A stretch of DNA of 64,000 bases from NCBI GenBank assembly GCA_963663675.1, contig OY760498.1, positions 2,666,001 to 2,730,000 of the forward strand, read 5' to 3'. The first letter of the stretch is position 1. Every line of letters begins with the position of its first letter. Made by a program: the position numbers and the translations under genes. Below are positions 35,250-43,990 of this stretch, piece after piece. This stretch comes from CAINVV01 sp963663675. Lineage in GTDB: Bacteria; Bacteroidota; Bacteroidia; Bacteroidales; Prolixibacteraceae. Under the pieces are notes generated by a model, which had not been told where the DNA came from, searched no databases, and worked only from the letters and a program-made list of their open reading frames with translations.

Positions 35250-35777
35250 TTAAATCCAGTTTTTACGTATGATCCAGGCTGTAAGAAAGGCAGTACCAAA
35301 TATGGCCACCATGGTGATATACCCGCCGAGCGACAGGACTGCCATGCCGCTGAGCGCCGCACCACTGGTGCAGCCTTTCGCCAGCTGAGAGCCAATACCA
35401 AAAATCAGTCCCCCGGCTAATGCAAAAATCAGCCTTCGACGGGAAGTAATCTTTGGAGAATGTTCCACTTTGAACTTCAACCTGTTAAAAAACAGCCCGG
35501 AGATAAATGCACCAGCCAGTGCTCCAATCACTTCGTAGACAAGCCAGTTGTTCATGGGTCTGAGTTCACCACCCGCGAATTGTGAGTAATAAGCAGATTT
35601 TTCAACGTGTTTAGGGGCTATGGCATTAACGGTTGCTGCAACACTGTTTTTAACAGCACCGCTGGCCCCCAGGCCACGCCCGGAAATATAAAATGAAAGC
35701 AGGAGAACTGTTCCAAGTATGACTCCTCCCAGGTATGGATTGACATAAAATGTTCCGTCGTTTTTTATTTTCTTCAT
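35250..35777 (-). CDS. YeeE/YedE-family transporter half (KGCTSG type)
   Basis: 175 residues, about four membrane helices, with the signature FGIGSQLAKGCTSGAAL (about 124-140) carrying the conserved Cys. With the GFCPGT-type gene 19 bp downstream it probably forms one two-part sulfur-compound channel or transporter. It follows the NrfD-type gene by 15 bp on the same strand. Confidence 0.9.
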   Translation of the reverse strand: MKKIKNDGTFYVNPYLGGVILGTVLLLSFYISGRGLGASGAVKNSVAATVNAIAPKHVEKSAYYSQFAGGELRPMNNWLVYEVIGALAGAFISGLFFNRLKFKVEHSPKITSRRRLIFALAGGLIFGIGSQLAKGCTSGAALSGMAVLSLGGYITMVAIFGTAFLTAWIIRKNWI

Positions 35778-35792
35778 GACAATTAATTTTTT

Positions 35793-36734
35793 CTAGTACA
35801 GGTAACGGGTAATCTGGCCAGCCTCAACAATTAGAAACCTGAATATCAGTCCACCCAGCAAAACCAGGATAACCGGCACCGCCACCGGCACTTTGTAACC
35901 TCTCAGTTCAAGGGTTTCGAGAACGGCAGGGAAAATCAGTCCGAGAAGGACAACAAATGTAAAAAACGGTGCGGTGAAGCTTCCGCCGAGGAACAGGTTG
36001 GCAGCATCTATCTGCGCCTCTGATCCGGCTTTGAAGCCCATAAAAAGGTGAATAATAAAGAACAATTCAATGATAATAAGAAGGATATCGATCCTTCCCA
36101 TGATCTTCCGTTCCTTATGATCTTTACTCAGCAAGAGAATGACTGCAGCGCCGGTCGACATACCGGAAACGAGGAAAAGTGGACCAAGTATGGAAGTATT
36201 CCACAATGGACGAGCATTGAAGGCTGACAATAAAATTCCGGTATAAATACCCAATATTATCGCATAAATAGCCATAGGCCAGGCAATTAACAACCTGTTT
36301 TTTATGATCCAGGCTTCAATTTTCTTTAAGAAGCTGTATTTCCAGTCCCAGGCGGGATATAACTCTCTTAAATAACTTGCAGACCAGACAAAGGAAATCG
36401 GGGTCATGATCATGAGAACCCATGCTCCCCACCCCATTGGTGATTCAAGGCGGATGGTTGTGTACAGCTGCCAGAAATAGAGTTTGTGCTTCAGGTCAAG
36501 AAACAGGAAAAACAATCCAAGAACCAAGGCAAAAGGAACAACCATCGGTGCCGTTTTGACCGTTGTCGGATATTTATGTTCCTTTCCCAGGATGGTAAAA
36601 ACTCCGGCAAAAAAGAGTATTCCTGCGGCCAGTCCACCAAGGAAAAGGTAGCTTGGAATCTGCCAGTGCCAGATGTTCAGATAGGGGTCGATGTTCGGGA
36701 TATTACGCCCGCTTACGAACAATTCTTCCTTCAT
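35793..36734 (-). CDS. psrC: NrfD/PsrC-type membrane subunit
   Basis: 313 residues from the ATG at 36734; the longer frame begins inside the ferredoxin gene region and lacks homology. About eight to nine membrane helices with the NrfD/PsrC look (WHWQIPSYLFLGGLAAGILFF at the start). PsrC-type subunits exchange electrons with menaquinol and anchor the catalytic and ferredoxin subunits on the periplasmic side. It is third in the operon after the catalytic subunit and the 4Fe-4S protein. Confidence 0.92.
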   Translation of the reverse strand: MKEELFVSGRNIPNIDPYLNIWHWQIPSYLFLGGLAAGILFFAGVFTILGKEHKYPTTVKTAPMVVPFALVLGLFFLFLDLKHKLYFWQLYTTIRLESPMGWGAWVLMIMTPISFVWSASYLRELYPAWDWKYSFLKKIEAWIIKNRLLIAWPMAIYAIILGIYTGILLSAFNARPLWNTSILGPLFLVSGMSTGAAVILLLSKDHKERKIMGRIDILLIIIELFFIIHLFMGFKAGSEAQIDAANLFLGGSFTAPFFTFVVLLGLIFPAVLETLELRGYKVPVAVPVILVLLGGLIFRFLIVEAGQITRYLY

Positions 36735-36753
36735 ATATAAATAATTTAGCGGG

Positions 36754-37287
36754 TTAGAGTAGATAAAAAATTTGAGGTTGGGTACCAGCTTCAGGCGCAA
36801 GGGACTTGAACTTCCTGTTTTTCAATACATTGACAATCTTCGAATTAGGATCGTCAACATCACCAAAATACATGCACCTGGTTGGACAAACACTCACACA
36901 GGCAGGGTCAGATCCTTCCCTCACGCGGTGTATGCAAAAAGTACACTTGTCAACATAACCATCCGGGTGTGAATAGCGCGCATCGTAGGGGCAGGACTCG
37001 ATGCAGGCTCCGCAGCCGATGCACTTGTTGTGTTCCACCAGCACGATACCTCCGTCCTCGAAATGGCTGGCACCTGTAGGACAACACCTTACACAGGGGG
37101 AGTTCTTGCAATGATTGCACCGTTCCGAACGTAATTCAATGCTTACATTGGGATAGGTTCCGTCAACTACTTCAGTCACCCAGTCACGGCAAAACCCGAC
37201 CGGTACATTATTTTCGGTCTGACAGGCTACCACACAGTCGCTGCAACCCACGCATTTCCTTGTATCAATGGCCATTGCATATCTCAT
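36754..37287 (-). CDS. psrB: 4Fe-4S electron-transfer subunit (PsrB/PhsB-like)
   Basis: 177 residues with cysteine clusters for four 4Fe-4S centres: CVGCSDCVVAC, CNHCKNSPCVRCCP, CIGCGACIESCP and CTFCIHRV with CVSVCP. This is the normal four-cluster DMSO-reductase-family beta subunit. The start overlaps the stop of the catalytic gene by ATGA. It passes electrons between the molybdenum subunit and the NrfD-type membrane protein. Confidence 0.95.
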   Translation of the reverse strand: MRYAMAIDTRKCVGCSDCVVACQTENNVPVGFCRDWVTEVVDGTYPNVSIELRSERCNHCKNSPCVRCCPTGASHFEDGGIVLVEHNKCIGCGACIESCPYDARYSHPDGYVDKCTFCIHRVREGSDPACVSVCPTRCMYFGDVDDPNSKIVNVLKNRKFKSLAPEAGTQPQIFYLL

Positions 37288-39527
37288 AGCTTAACTTCCT
37301 TTTTAGGTTCATTTTTCAGAAATGTGACGAAATTGCCACGCATACCGGTTCCACCCATGACAGGATCAGTTGAGATCCTGGTTATCAGTTCCGTGTCATT
37401 TACCCCCCGCCCAAAAGCGTAGGTCAATGGTTTGTGGTGATGTCCGAATCCGTGAACAATGTAGACTGAATCCCACCTGATACGCTGGGTGATCCGTACT
37501 TTAACCGCGAAATTGGATATCACTCCATCCTGGTTTTTAAGCCAGACATATTGATCCTTTTTCAATCCCCACAATTCTGCAACCTGGGGATTTACCCAGA
37601 CAGAGTTTTCCGGCATCAGGGCAACCAGGTTCCGGTTGTTGGCAGTACGGCTGAAAGTATGCATGGGGGCACGACCATATATCAGGCGGTAGAATCCTTC
37701 TTCCGGCTGTGGATGAGGCGTGTACACCGGCATTGCATCAAATCCTGCCTCTTTGAGTTCTATCGAATTCAGCTGGATTTTTCCTGAGGTTGTTTTGAAT
37801 TGGTAATCGGAACCCGGTTCAATGTAAACCGGGGTAGTACGTGGATATTTTTTCACTCCGATACGCTCCATCTCACTGAGAGATGATCCAACCTGTTTCA
37901 ATTGCCAGTCGAGAACCTCCCTATAATCAGTATAATTATAATATGAAGCCAGTCCCAGGCGTTCTCCCATCTGTTTAGCAATCCACCAGGATGGTTTTGT
38001 CTCATACAAAGGTTCAACAGCCGGCATTCTGAGTGCCAGGGTCGGCTCACGGTGAGGTGTTGCACGCACCTCGTCATGCCTCTCCAGGTAGGTGCATTCC
38101 GGCAGGACCACATCAGCATATCCGGTGATCTCCATCGGCATGGTATCCACTACAACAAGCAGATCAAGCGATTGCATGGCTTTCATCAGTTGCTCTTTCA
38201 ACGGGATTGAAACTACCAGGTTGGTACCGGCAACTATCCAGCCTTTGATAACATGTTCTTTCCCCGGTGCAGGAATCGAGGCCTCTATGATGGTATTTGT
38301 AACTGCCTCTTTGGCAAAAGGATACCTGCCATCAAGAGTATCCTGCCACGACCATGCGGGTTTTGGATACGCCGGACGGGGAAATTCGGGAACTTTGACA
38401 CCTTCCTTGAAGAATATCCCCCCCCTGCTGCCCCATGCTCCAAGTAAGGCATTTAAAATGGCAATAGCGCGTGACCGTTGCACATCATCGCCGTACCAGG
38501 TGGTATGCCTTCCCGGATGAATGATTACGGACGGAGCCGCAGCTGCCATTTCGCGGGCCGTATTCCGGATAATTTCCGGTTTGAGGGTTGTGATCCCGTA
38601 AGCCCACTCCGGGGTGAAATTTTTTACATGTTCTTTCAGTTCATTGAAACCTTCCGCGTACTTTTCAACATATTCCCTGTTGTAGAGGTTGTCATATATC
38701 AGGACATGCATCCAGGCAAGCAGTAACGCAAGGTCAGTTGAAGGTTTAATCGGGAGCCAGAATTTCGATTTGCTTGCAGCCGTGGAAAGTCTCGGATCAA
38801 CCGTGATAATTACCGCACCCTTGTCGATCGCTTCAGACATTTCCTGCACCTGACCATTGTGCATGTTCTCTCCGATGTGCGACCCAATAAGCACCAGGCA
38901 ACGCGTATCTCGTATATCTGTAACTTCAGGACTGCTTACTGATTCGCCGAATGTGAGCTCAAATCCTGTATCACGCGGTCCACGGCATTGGGCAAATGAA
39001 GGGGCTGCAACATTGTTCGAGCCAAATGCGTTCAGAAGTTGTGTAAAATGCTTGCCGGGCGTCCCATGGTTGAACAATGCCATGCTTTCGGGACCATGGT
39101 TCGTGGCAATCTCCTTCATTTTTTTCGCGATGAAGTCAAGGGCCTCCTCCCAGCTCGCTTCACGATAAGTTTGCTCCCCATTTTTGACCACACGCATCAG
39201 TGGCTTTTTCAGACGGTCAGGATCCGAGAACATCCCTACGCCACCTGTTCCCCTGGGACAAAGTCTTCCGTTGCATTGCGGGTCATCATTGTGTCCCGTG
39301 ATTTTCTGAATATTGCCTTCAGGCGTTACATGACTCCATCCGGCACATTTCCAGAAACAAACCTCGCAATACGTTGGAACAGAACGTAACCCAGCCGAAT
39401 TCTTTGCGGCAGTTAAAGCTGACTTATTTGAAGTTGATCCTACAACCAGCTTTGTCACACCGGCGGTCAGGACCGTGGCCCCCAATCCAAGTGCGCTGAT
39501 TTTGATGAATTTTCTCCTCGTATGCAT
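37284..39527 (-). CDS. psrA: TAT-exported molybdopterin oxidoreductase (polysulfide/thiosulfate reductase type)
   Basis: 747 residues. The twin-arginine signal is RRKFIKISALGLG (about 4-16), so the enzyme works outside the cytoplasmic membrane. The FS0 cluster ligands are Cys54, 57, 61 and 90 (YCEVCFWKC, LCPRG). Cys181 (SFAQCRGPRDTG) is the likely Mo ligand. With PsrB and PsrC homologues downstream it fits PsrABC/PhsABC. Tetrathionate or another oxyanion remains possible. YeeE/YedE and rhodanese partners in the operon favour a sulfur substrate. A good promoter lies at 39593-39624. Confidence 0.9.
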   Translation of the reverse strand: MHTRRKFIKISALGLGATVLTAGVTKLVVGSTSNKSALTAAKNSAGLRSVPTYCEVCFWKCAGWSHVTPEGNIQKITGHNDDPQCNGRLCPRGTGGVGMFSDPDRLKKPLMRVVKNGEQTYREASWEEALDFIAKKMKEIATNHGPESMALFNHGTPGKHFTQLLNAFGSNNVAAPSFAQCRGPRDTGFELTFGESVSSPEVTDIRDTRCLVLIGSHIGENMHNGQVQEMSEAIDKGAVIITVDPRLSTAASKSKFWLPIKPSTDLALLLAWMHVLIYDNLYNREYVEKYAEGFNELKEHVKNFTPEWAYGITTLKPEIIRNTAREMAAAAPSVIIHPGRHTTWYGDDVQRSRAIAILNALLGAWGSRGGIFFKEGVKVPEFPRPAYPKPAWSWQDTLDGRYPFAKEAVTNTIIEASIPAPGKEHVIKGWIVAGTNLVVSIPLKEQLMKAMQSLDLLVVVDTMPMEITGYADVVLPECTYLERHDEVRATPHREPTLALRMPAVEPLYETKPSWWIAKQMGERLGLASYYNYTDYREVLDWQLKQVGSSLSEMERIGVKKYPRTTPVYIEPGSDYQFKTTSGKIQLNSIELKEAGFDAMPVYTPHPQPEEGFYRLIYGRAPMHTFSRTANNRNLVALMPENSVWVNPQVAELWGLKKDQYVWLKNQDGVISNFAVKVRITQRIRWDSVYIVHGFGHHHKPLTYAFGRGVNDTELITRISTDPVMGGTGMRGNFVTFLKNEPKKEVKL

Positions 39528-39592
39528 TCAAATGATATTTAGAGTGGATAGAAAAATTGAGCCTTTCAGGTTATTACCTGCAATAAATATTT

Positions 39593-39624
39593 CAAAAGTA
39601 ATTGATTGGATGGTTATTGACAAA
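39593..39624 (-). promoter_or_regulatory. Bacteroidota-type promoter of the sulfur operon
   Basis: On the minus strand TTTG (plus-strand CAAA, 39621-39624), a 20-bp spacer, then TACTTTTG (plus-strand CAAAAGTA, 39593-39600). This matches TTTG-N19-21-TAnnTTTG. The predicted transcript begins about 60 nt before the psrA ATG. Confidence 0.7.
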
Positions 39625-39909
39625 TTGACCACAATATTCAAAAATTTACAAAACACAGAAAGTCAACCACTTAAGAAATATTTATTTAGACCTTTTAAAC
39701 GAAAACCTTATATATTGCTGACAAACAGATCATTATGCATTCAAATTAAATTAACAGGATATCTAACAATTGAGATATAAATTATTGATATTCAGTGTTT
39801 TACATTTTATATGAATCTGTCATTTTTAAATATGATACCAGACTTAATAAAACATGACGCAAAGCAGATTTTGAAAAATGTGCTGCCCAATTGCAATCCC
39901 AAAATGTCG

Positions 39910-39917
39910 TAGCTTTG
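39910..39917 (+). promoter_or_regulatory. Candidate -7 box for the Rieske/cytochrome unit
   Basis: TAGCTTTG fits TAnnTTTG and lies 21 bp before the Rieske ATG at 39939. No TTTG at the -33 spacing. The rest of the 411-bp divergent gap (39528-39938) is AT-rich and shows nothing beyond the psrA promoter. Confidence 0.35.
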
Positions 39918-39938
39918 ATTATCAGAAAGTGACTGTCC

Positions 39939-40364
39939 ATGGGGAAGAAAAAATCATTGACGCGTAAAGCATTTATCCGTGTACTTGCTGGTTCCGGCCT
40001 TGGATTCATGGCATGGATATGGTACCGGCTGAGTGACAACGAATCACCGCAAAACGGAGCACCTGAATACAGGCACAGAGTCATTCCCCCCGGAGTAAGC
40101 TTCTACGGAAAATACTACCTGTACCGCAAGGAAGATTCTGTTGAGGCGTTTTCTGCAACATGTTCTCATGCCGGGTGCCGGCTGTTAAGCACGAATACGG
40201 AAATTATACATTGCGGTTGCCACGGATCAATGTTTGAAGCCGGAACAGGCAAGCCTTTGAAAGGACCTGCCGTCAATCCCCTGAAGAAACTGCAATGCAA
40301 TTATAATACTGAATCAGGTGAGTGGATCGTAAAATTCAATTCACCTGGTAATTCAACGATTTAA
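39939..40364 (+). CDS. Rieske 2Fe-2S protein
   Basis: 141 residues with a TAT-like or anchor N-terminus (LTRKAFIRVLAGSG followed by a hydrophobic stretch, 8-29). Cluster ligands are Cys75 and His77 (CSHAGC) and Cys92 and His95 (CGCHGS); Cys80 and Cys94 would form the usual disulfide. It is the partner of a b-type cytochrome whose gene starts 12 bp downstream, so together they should form a menaquinol-oxidising bc/b6f-like complex. Confidence 0.94.
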   Translation: MGKKKSLTRKAFIRVLAGSGLGFMAWIWYRLSDNESPQNGAPEYRHRVIPPGVSFYGKYYLYRKEDSVEAFSATCSHAGCRLLSTNTEIIHCGCHGSMFEAGTGKPLKGPAVNPLKKLQCNYNTESGEWIVKFNSPGNSTI

Positions 40365-40376
40365 ACCGGATGATGC

Positions 40377-43088
40377 ATGGATTTGCGGAAGCTTAAACAG
40401 GTTATACAATTCGATACTGCGGGGTGGATTGCCATGTCGTCATTGTTGATGTGCAGCATAAGCGGAATTCTGCTTGCCATTCCCTATGATGTTGCACATG
40501 CCTGGCAATCAGTTTTCGGAATGCTGATGTTCAGTCCGGCAGGAATTTTTACCCGTAACCTGCACTACTGGAGTGCACAGCTGCTTTTTGTATTCACCCT
40601 GCTTCACATATACGATCATTTGAGCAAATCGACTGAGGCAAACATCAAAAACAGGAGAACCTGGATGATTTTGTGCCTGGCACTCATGTTTCTCGGATAT
40701 GAGATGATTTCAGGCTTCATGCTGAAGGGTGATGCGGCGGGATTACAGGCAAGGCGAATAGTCGCTTCCCTGCTGGAATCAGTCCCCTTTTTCGGCAAAA
40801 TGCTGAGATCTGCCCTGGCCGGAAGTGAAGATCAATGGCTGATTGTTTATGTTCAGCACATTGCAACCGGCACTATTATCCTGTTCATTGCCATCTATGA
40901 ACATCTGAAAACCATATGGCCCCGTCTGAAGACCCTTGCTGTGGTGATGCTGGCCCTTTTCCTCCTAAGCTGGCTTTTCAGGGCTCCTTTTGGCCTGGAG
41001 GAAAGCAACCACCTCAAAGGCCCCTGGTTCTTTGTCGGTGTGCAGGAAATGCTTCACTGGAGCAGCCACCCTGGATACATCGTTTTGCTTTTGCTGATAT
41101 GGCCCCTGGTTCTTTTCGTTCTTCCGGAATTTTCTTCAGGAAAGCGAAATATGGCAAAGAAAGTAATATTGGGATTTTCAGTTTTGTACCTGCTCATGAC
41201 CCTTGCTGTATTTCTTTTCAGGGGAGGAAACTGGGAATGGAAGAGCGTTGCAGCAGGCATTCCATCTGATGAACAGTTGCTGGTTTTTGATCCGGTTAAC
41301 TTTGACAACGTGAAAAATGGTGATTCGTGGCCCAAAAACCATAAATCCGAGAGTTGCCTGTTGTGTCACGGCAAAATGAAAGGCTTGTCTCTCTCCCACA
41401 ATCCGGAATCGACAGGATGTTTCGCCTGTCATCTCGGTGACCCCTTCTCGGCAGACAAGCAGAAATCCCATAAAAACATGGTCAGGGTGCCCGGCAATTT
41501 TTCAAACGCCGGCCAAACCTGCGGAACACAGAACTGTCATCCGGAAATTGCCGGTAAAATGATGAATTCCCTGATGTCAACACAAAACGGGATTGTGGGT
41601 GTAGACAAATTTGTCTTCGGGGAAACCAATTCCCTGAACGATACCTTTCATGTCAAAGGGTTACAGTATACTGCTGCAGATACCCATTTGCGCAATCTTT
41701 GTGCCGGCTGCCACCTTGGCAACGAAAAAATGGTCACCGGAAATGCTGCCTGGCTTGAGCGGGGCGGAGGATGCAATGCCTGTCATTTGCATTATGACAG
41801 CAAAGCGGAAGCGAGCATGAAATTTATGCAGTCCGGATCAATAAGTGAACAGGAAGAAGTTCACCCGACTATCGACATCCAGGTTACCAACGACCGGTGC
41901 AAGAGCTGCCATAGCCGGTCGGGCCGGATTTCCCTCAACTACGAAGGCTGGAGTGAAACGGAGCTGAAAACCTCACAGTCAAAAACCTCAGACAGCCTGA
42001 TGGTACTTCCGGATGAACGGGTATTAAGGTTTGTACAGTCGGATATTCATCACCAGAAAGGCATGGCATGCATTGATTGCCACAATTCCTTTGAAATCAT
42101 GGGAGATGGAAAACTCCACATCCACAAGGAAGATGCTGTAACTGTCCAATGCCTTGACTGTCACCCTACCAGGAAGCCAACTTCTGCACTGATTGGCAGT
42201 CTTCCCGATCGCGAATCCCAAATGATTGCCTGGCTCAGAAACTACGATCCTAAAAACAGGGTAATTGTCACAGCAGCAGGCAGTCAGCCTCTTCTCAATA
42301 CCCAGGTTGATTCGCTGGGCCGGATTTTACTTACCGATAAGCTGAACAACAAACTGCACCTGTCCAAACCAGCCTCCCCTTTATGCAGCAAAGGCGACAG
42401 CCACAAACGACTGAGCTGTGAAGCCTGCCATACTTCCTGGGTTCCGCAATGCATCGGCTGTCACAACAGTTTCGAAAAAGAGACACCGGGATTCGATCTG
42501 TTGGAAAGAACAAAGACCAAAGGAACATGGGTGGAATATGCAGCGAAAAGCCTCGCCGAACCTCCTGTTCTTGGCGTAAGCGACAAGGATGAAAGCCGGA
42601 TCGTGACAACCATGCCCGGAATGATTATGACCATTGATCATGAATCCTTTGAAAAAAAGAACGGAAAAAGCTTTCACCGGCTGTACGCCCCTGCATCCGG
42701 CCACACTACACAACGAGAAGGCAGGAGCTGCAAATCCTGCCACAACAATCCGCTGGCAATAGGATATGGAAGAGGTGAATTACACTATGACATTTCAGGC
42801 AACACCGGAAAGTGGCGTTTCAAGCCCTGGTTTGAACTTAGTAAGGAAGATGGCCTGCCTGAAGATGCCTGGACCGGATTCCTGAGTGAGGCAATACCTC
42901 CCTATGCAACAAGGGATTATCTGAGACCATTTAACGTTAAGGAACAAAAGAATATTTTATTGGCAGGTAGTTGCCTTTCTTGCCATGACGAAAAATCAAA
43001 AGTTGCAGAATCCATGTTGTCTGACTTTGACAAAACGCTGAAAAACAGGAATCCTCATTGTATTTTGCCTTCCAACAACAGAGAGTAA
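40377..43088 (+). CDS. Cytochrome b6-like domain fused to a 12-haem cytochrome c domain
   Basis: 903 residues. Residues 1-290 are membrane-embedded. Bis-His pairs His63/His77 and His161/His176 have 13 and 14 residues between them, the cytochrome b6 spacing. Three more helices follow like subunit IV, but no PEWY motif is seen (GPWFFVGVQEML instead). From about 327 to 870 there are twelve haem motifs: eleven CxxCH (CLLCH, CFACH, CAGCH, CNACH, CKSCH, CIDCH, CLDCH, CEACH, CIGCH, CKSCH, CLSCH) and one CX4CH (CGTQNCH). I infer a quinol oxidase with its own periplasmic electron wire. Partners are unknown. Confidence 0.92.
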   Translation: MDLRKLKQVIQFDTAGWIAMSSLLMCSISGILLAIPYDVAHAWQSVFGMLMFSPAGIFTRNLHYWSAQLLFVFTLLHIYDHLSKSTEANIKNRRTWMILCLALMFLGYEMISGFMLKGDAAGLQARRIVASLLESVPFFGKMLRSALAGSEDQWLIVYVQHIATGTIILFIAIYEHLKTIWPRLKTLAVVMLALFLLSWLFRAPFGLEESNHLKGPWFFVGVQEMLHWSSHPGYIVLLLLIWPLVLFVLPEFSSGKRNMAKKVILGFSVLYLLMTLAVFLFRGGNWEWKSVAAGIPSDEQLLVFDPVNFDNVKNGDSWPKNHKSESCLLCHGKMKGLSLSHNPESTGCFACHLGDPFSADKQKSHKNMVRVPGNFSNAGQTCGTQNCHPEIAGKMMNSLMSTQNGIVGVDKFVFGETNSLNDTFHVKGLQYTAADTHLRNLCAGCHLGNEKMVTGNAAWLERGGGCNACHLHYDSKAEASMKFMQSGSISEQEEVHPTIDIQVTNDRCKSCHSRSGRISLNYEGWSETELKTSQSKTSDSLMVLPDERVLRFVQSDIHHQKGMACIDCHNSFEIMGDGKLHIHKEDAVTVQCLDCHPTRKPTSALIGSLPDRESQMIAWLRNYDPKNRVIVTAAGSQPLLNTQVDSLGRILLTDKLNNKLHLSKPASPLCSKGDSHKRLSCEACHTSWVPQCIGCHNSFEKETPGFDLLERTKTKGTWVEYAAKSLAEPPVLGVSDKDESRIVTTMPGMIMTIDHESFEKKNGKSFHRLYAPASGHTTQREGRSCKSCHNNPLAIGYGRGELHYDISGNTGKWRFKPWFELSKEDGLPEDAWTGFLSEAIPPYATRDYLRPFNVKEQKNILLAGSCLSCHDEKSKVAESMLSDFDKTLKNRNPHCILPSNNRE

Positions 43089-43541
43089 TTTAATTTAAAA
43101 TCGAATCAGTCAGAAATTGAAAGTTAACATATAAAAATCATGTTAAAATTTGTTTACACTATTTTCTTTTATTAATTTTCATCTGTTTAAACCTAAAATT
43201 ATAAAACCTGCTTCGTGGTCCATGGACCTGATAAGTGGAATCTGTATTATTTCCTGATGCATTTGGCTTTCATTATTACCTAATAATTGATCAATCTTTA
43301 GCAATTCCATTAATACTTCTGATAAGATTTTATTTGGGAAAATATCACCAACTAACTTAAAATAAGCATTTAACAAAGAAGAATAAGATCCATGCAAAAT
43401 TCGGCACCTGGTGCCGGGATCATACTTATCACAGCCAATAGGTTTGCTGGTCCTTGAGGCCGACCTGACTATCAAACGGTCAATACATACAATAGAGTCA
43501 ACTTCGATTTTTTTACACAACAAGGATAGGAGAATAAGCTT
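43089..43541. other. Intergenic region, no confident gene
   Basis: A 453-bp gap after the cytochrome fusion. A 114-codon minus-strand frame (43179-43523) starts with TTG, has no known domain and no gene partner; it could be a degraded gene but is not called. I see no promoter or terminator that I can defend. Confidence 0.4.
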
Positions 43542-43979
43542 ATGAAAACAATTATGCTGAAAATCAAAGGGTTTTTCTTTCTTAAATATCTTATTCCTGG
43601 ACTCTTCATAGCTTTTTTATTCCATTCGGCAGGTAGTTGCAAGAAGGATACTCAAATCAAGGAAACACCTGTTATTGAGGATGTTGATGTTGATGTTCCT
43701 GTTAATGATGCAGTCAAATCCGTTGAATCGGCCTTTAAAAGTGGTGATATAAACAGCATTAAGAGTGTTCTTACTGAAGACGCGCTTAAAATTTATGGCA
43801 GTGACCTTTCGCTGGCAGACAAAAAAAATCTCATAAAGTTTGGCGAAGCTTTAAAGACAAGGATATTGAAAGTAGAAACCGATCTGTATTCTGAATATAA
43901 TTTCACAATGGGAGGGACAATATTTTCAATCTCAATGGCAAAACAGAAAGATGGCACATGGAAATTAATGAGATTTTAA
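43542..43979 (+). CDS. Small lipoprotein, nuclear-transport-factor-2-like pattern
   Basis: 145 residues. A signal peptide ends in a lipobox (HSAGSCKKD, Cys about 31), so it is lipid-anchored. Residues 55-145 (VNDAVKSVESAFKSGDINSIKSVL, LKIYGSDLS, then FSISMAKQKDGTWKLMRF) resemble the helix-plus-sheet layout of DUF4878/SnoaL-like domains. It is unassigned functionally. It is 11 bp upstream of the 740-residue gene and likely co-transcribed. Confidence 0.75.
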   Translation: MKTIMLKIKGFFFLKYLIPGLFIAFLFHSAGSCKKDTQIKETPVIEDVDVDVPVNDAVKSVESAFKSGDINSIKSVLTEDALKIYGSDLSLADKKNLIKFGEALKTRILKVETDLYSEYNFTMGGTIFSISMAKQKDGTWKLMRF

Positions 43980-43990
43980 TGTGAACAGTT

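Noticed and set aside
43179..43523. 114-codon minus-strand frame
   Set aside because: Starts with TTG, no recognisable family; may be a relic but cannot be supported.
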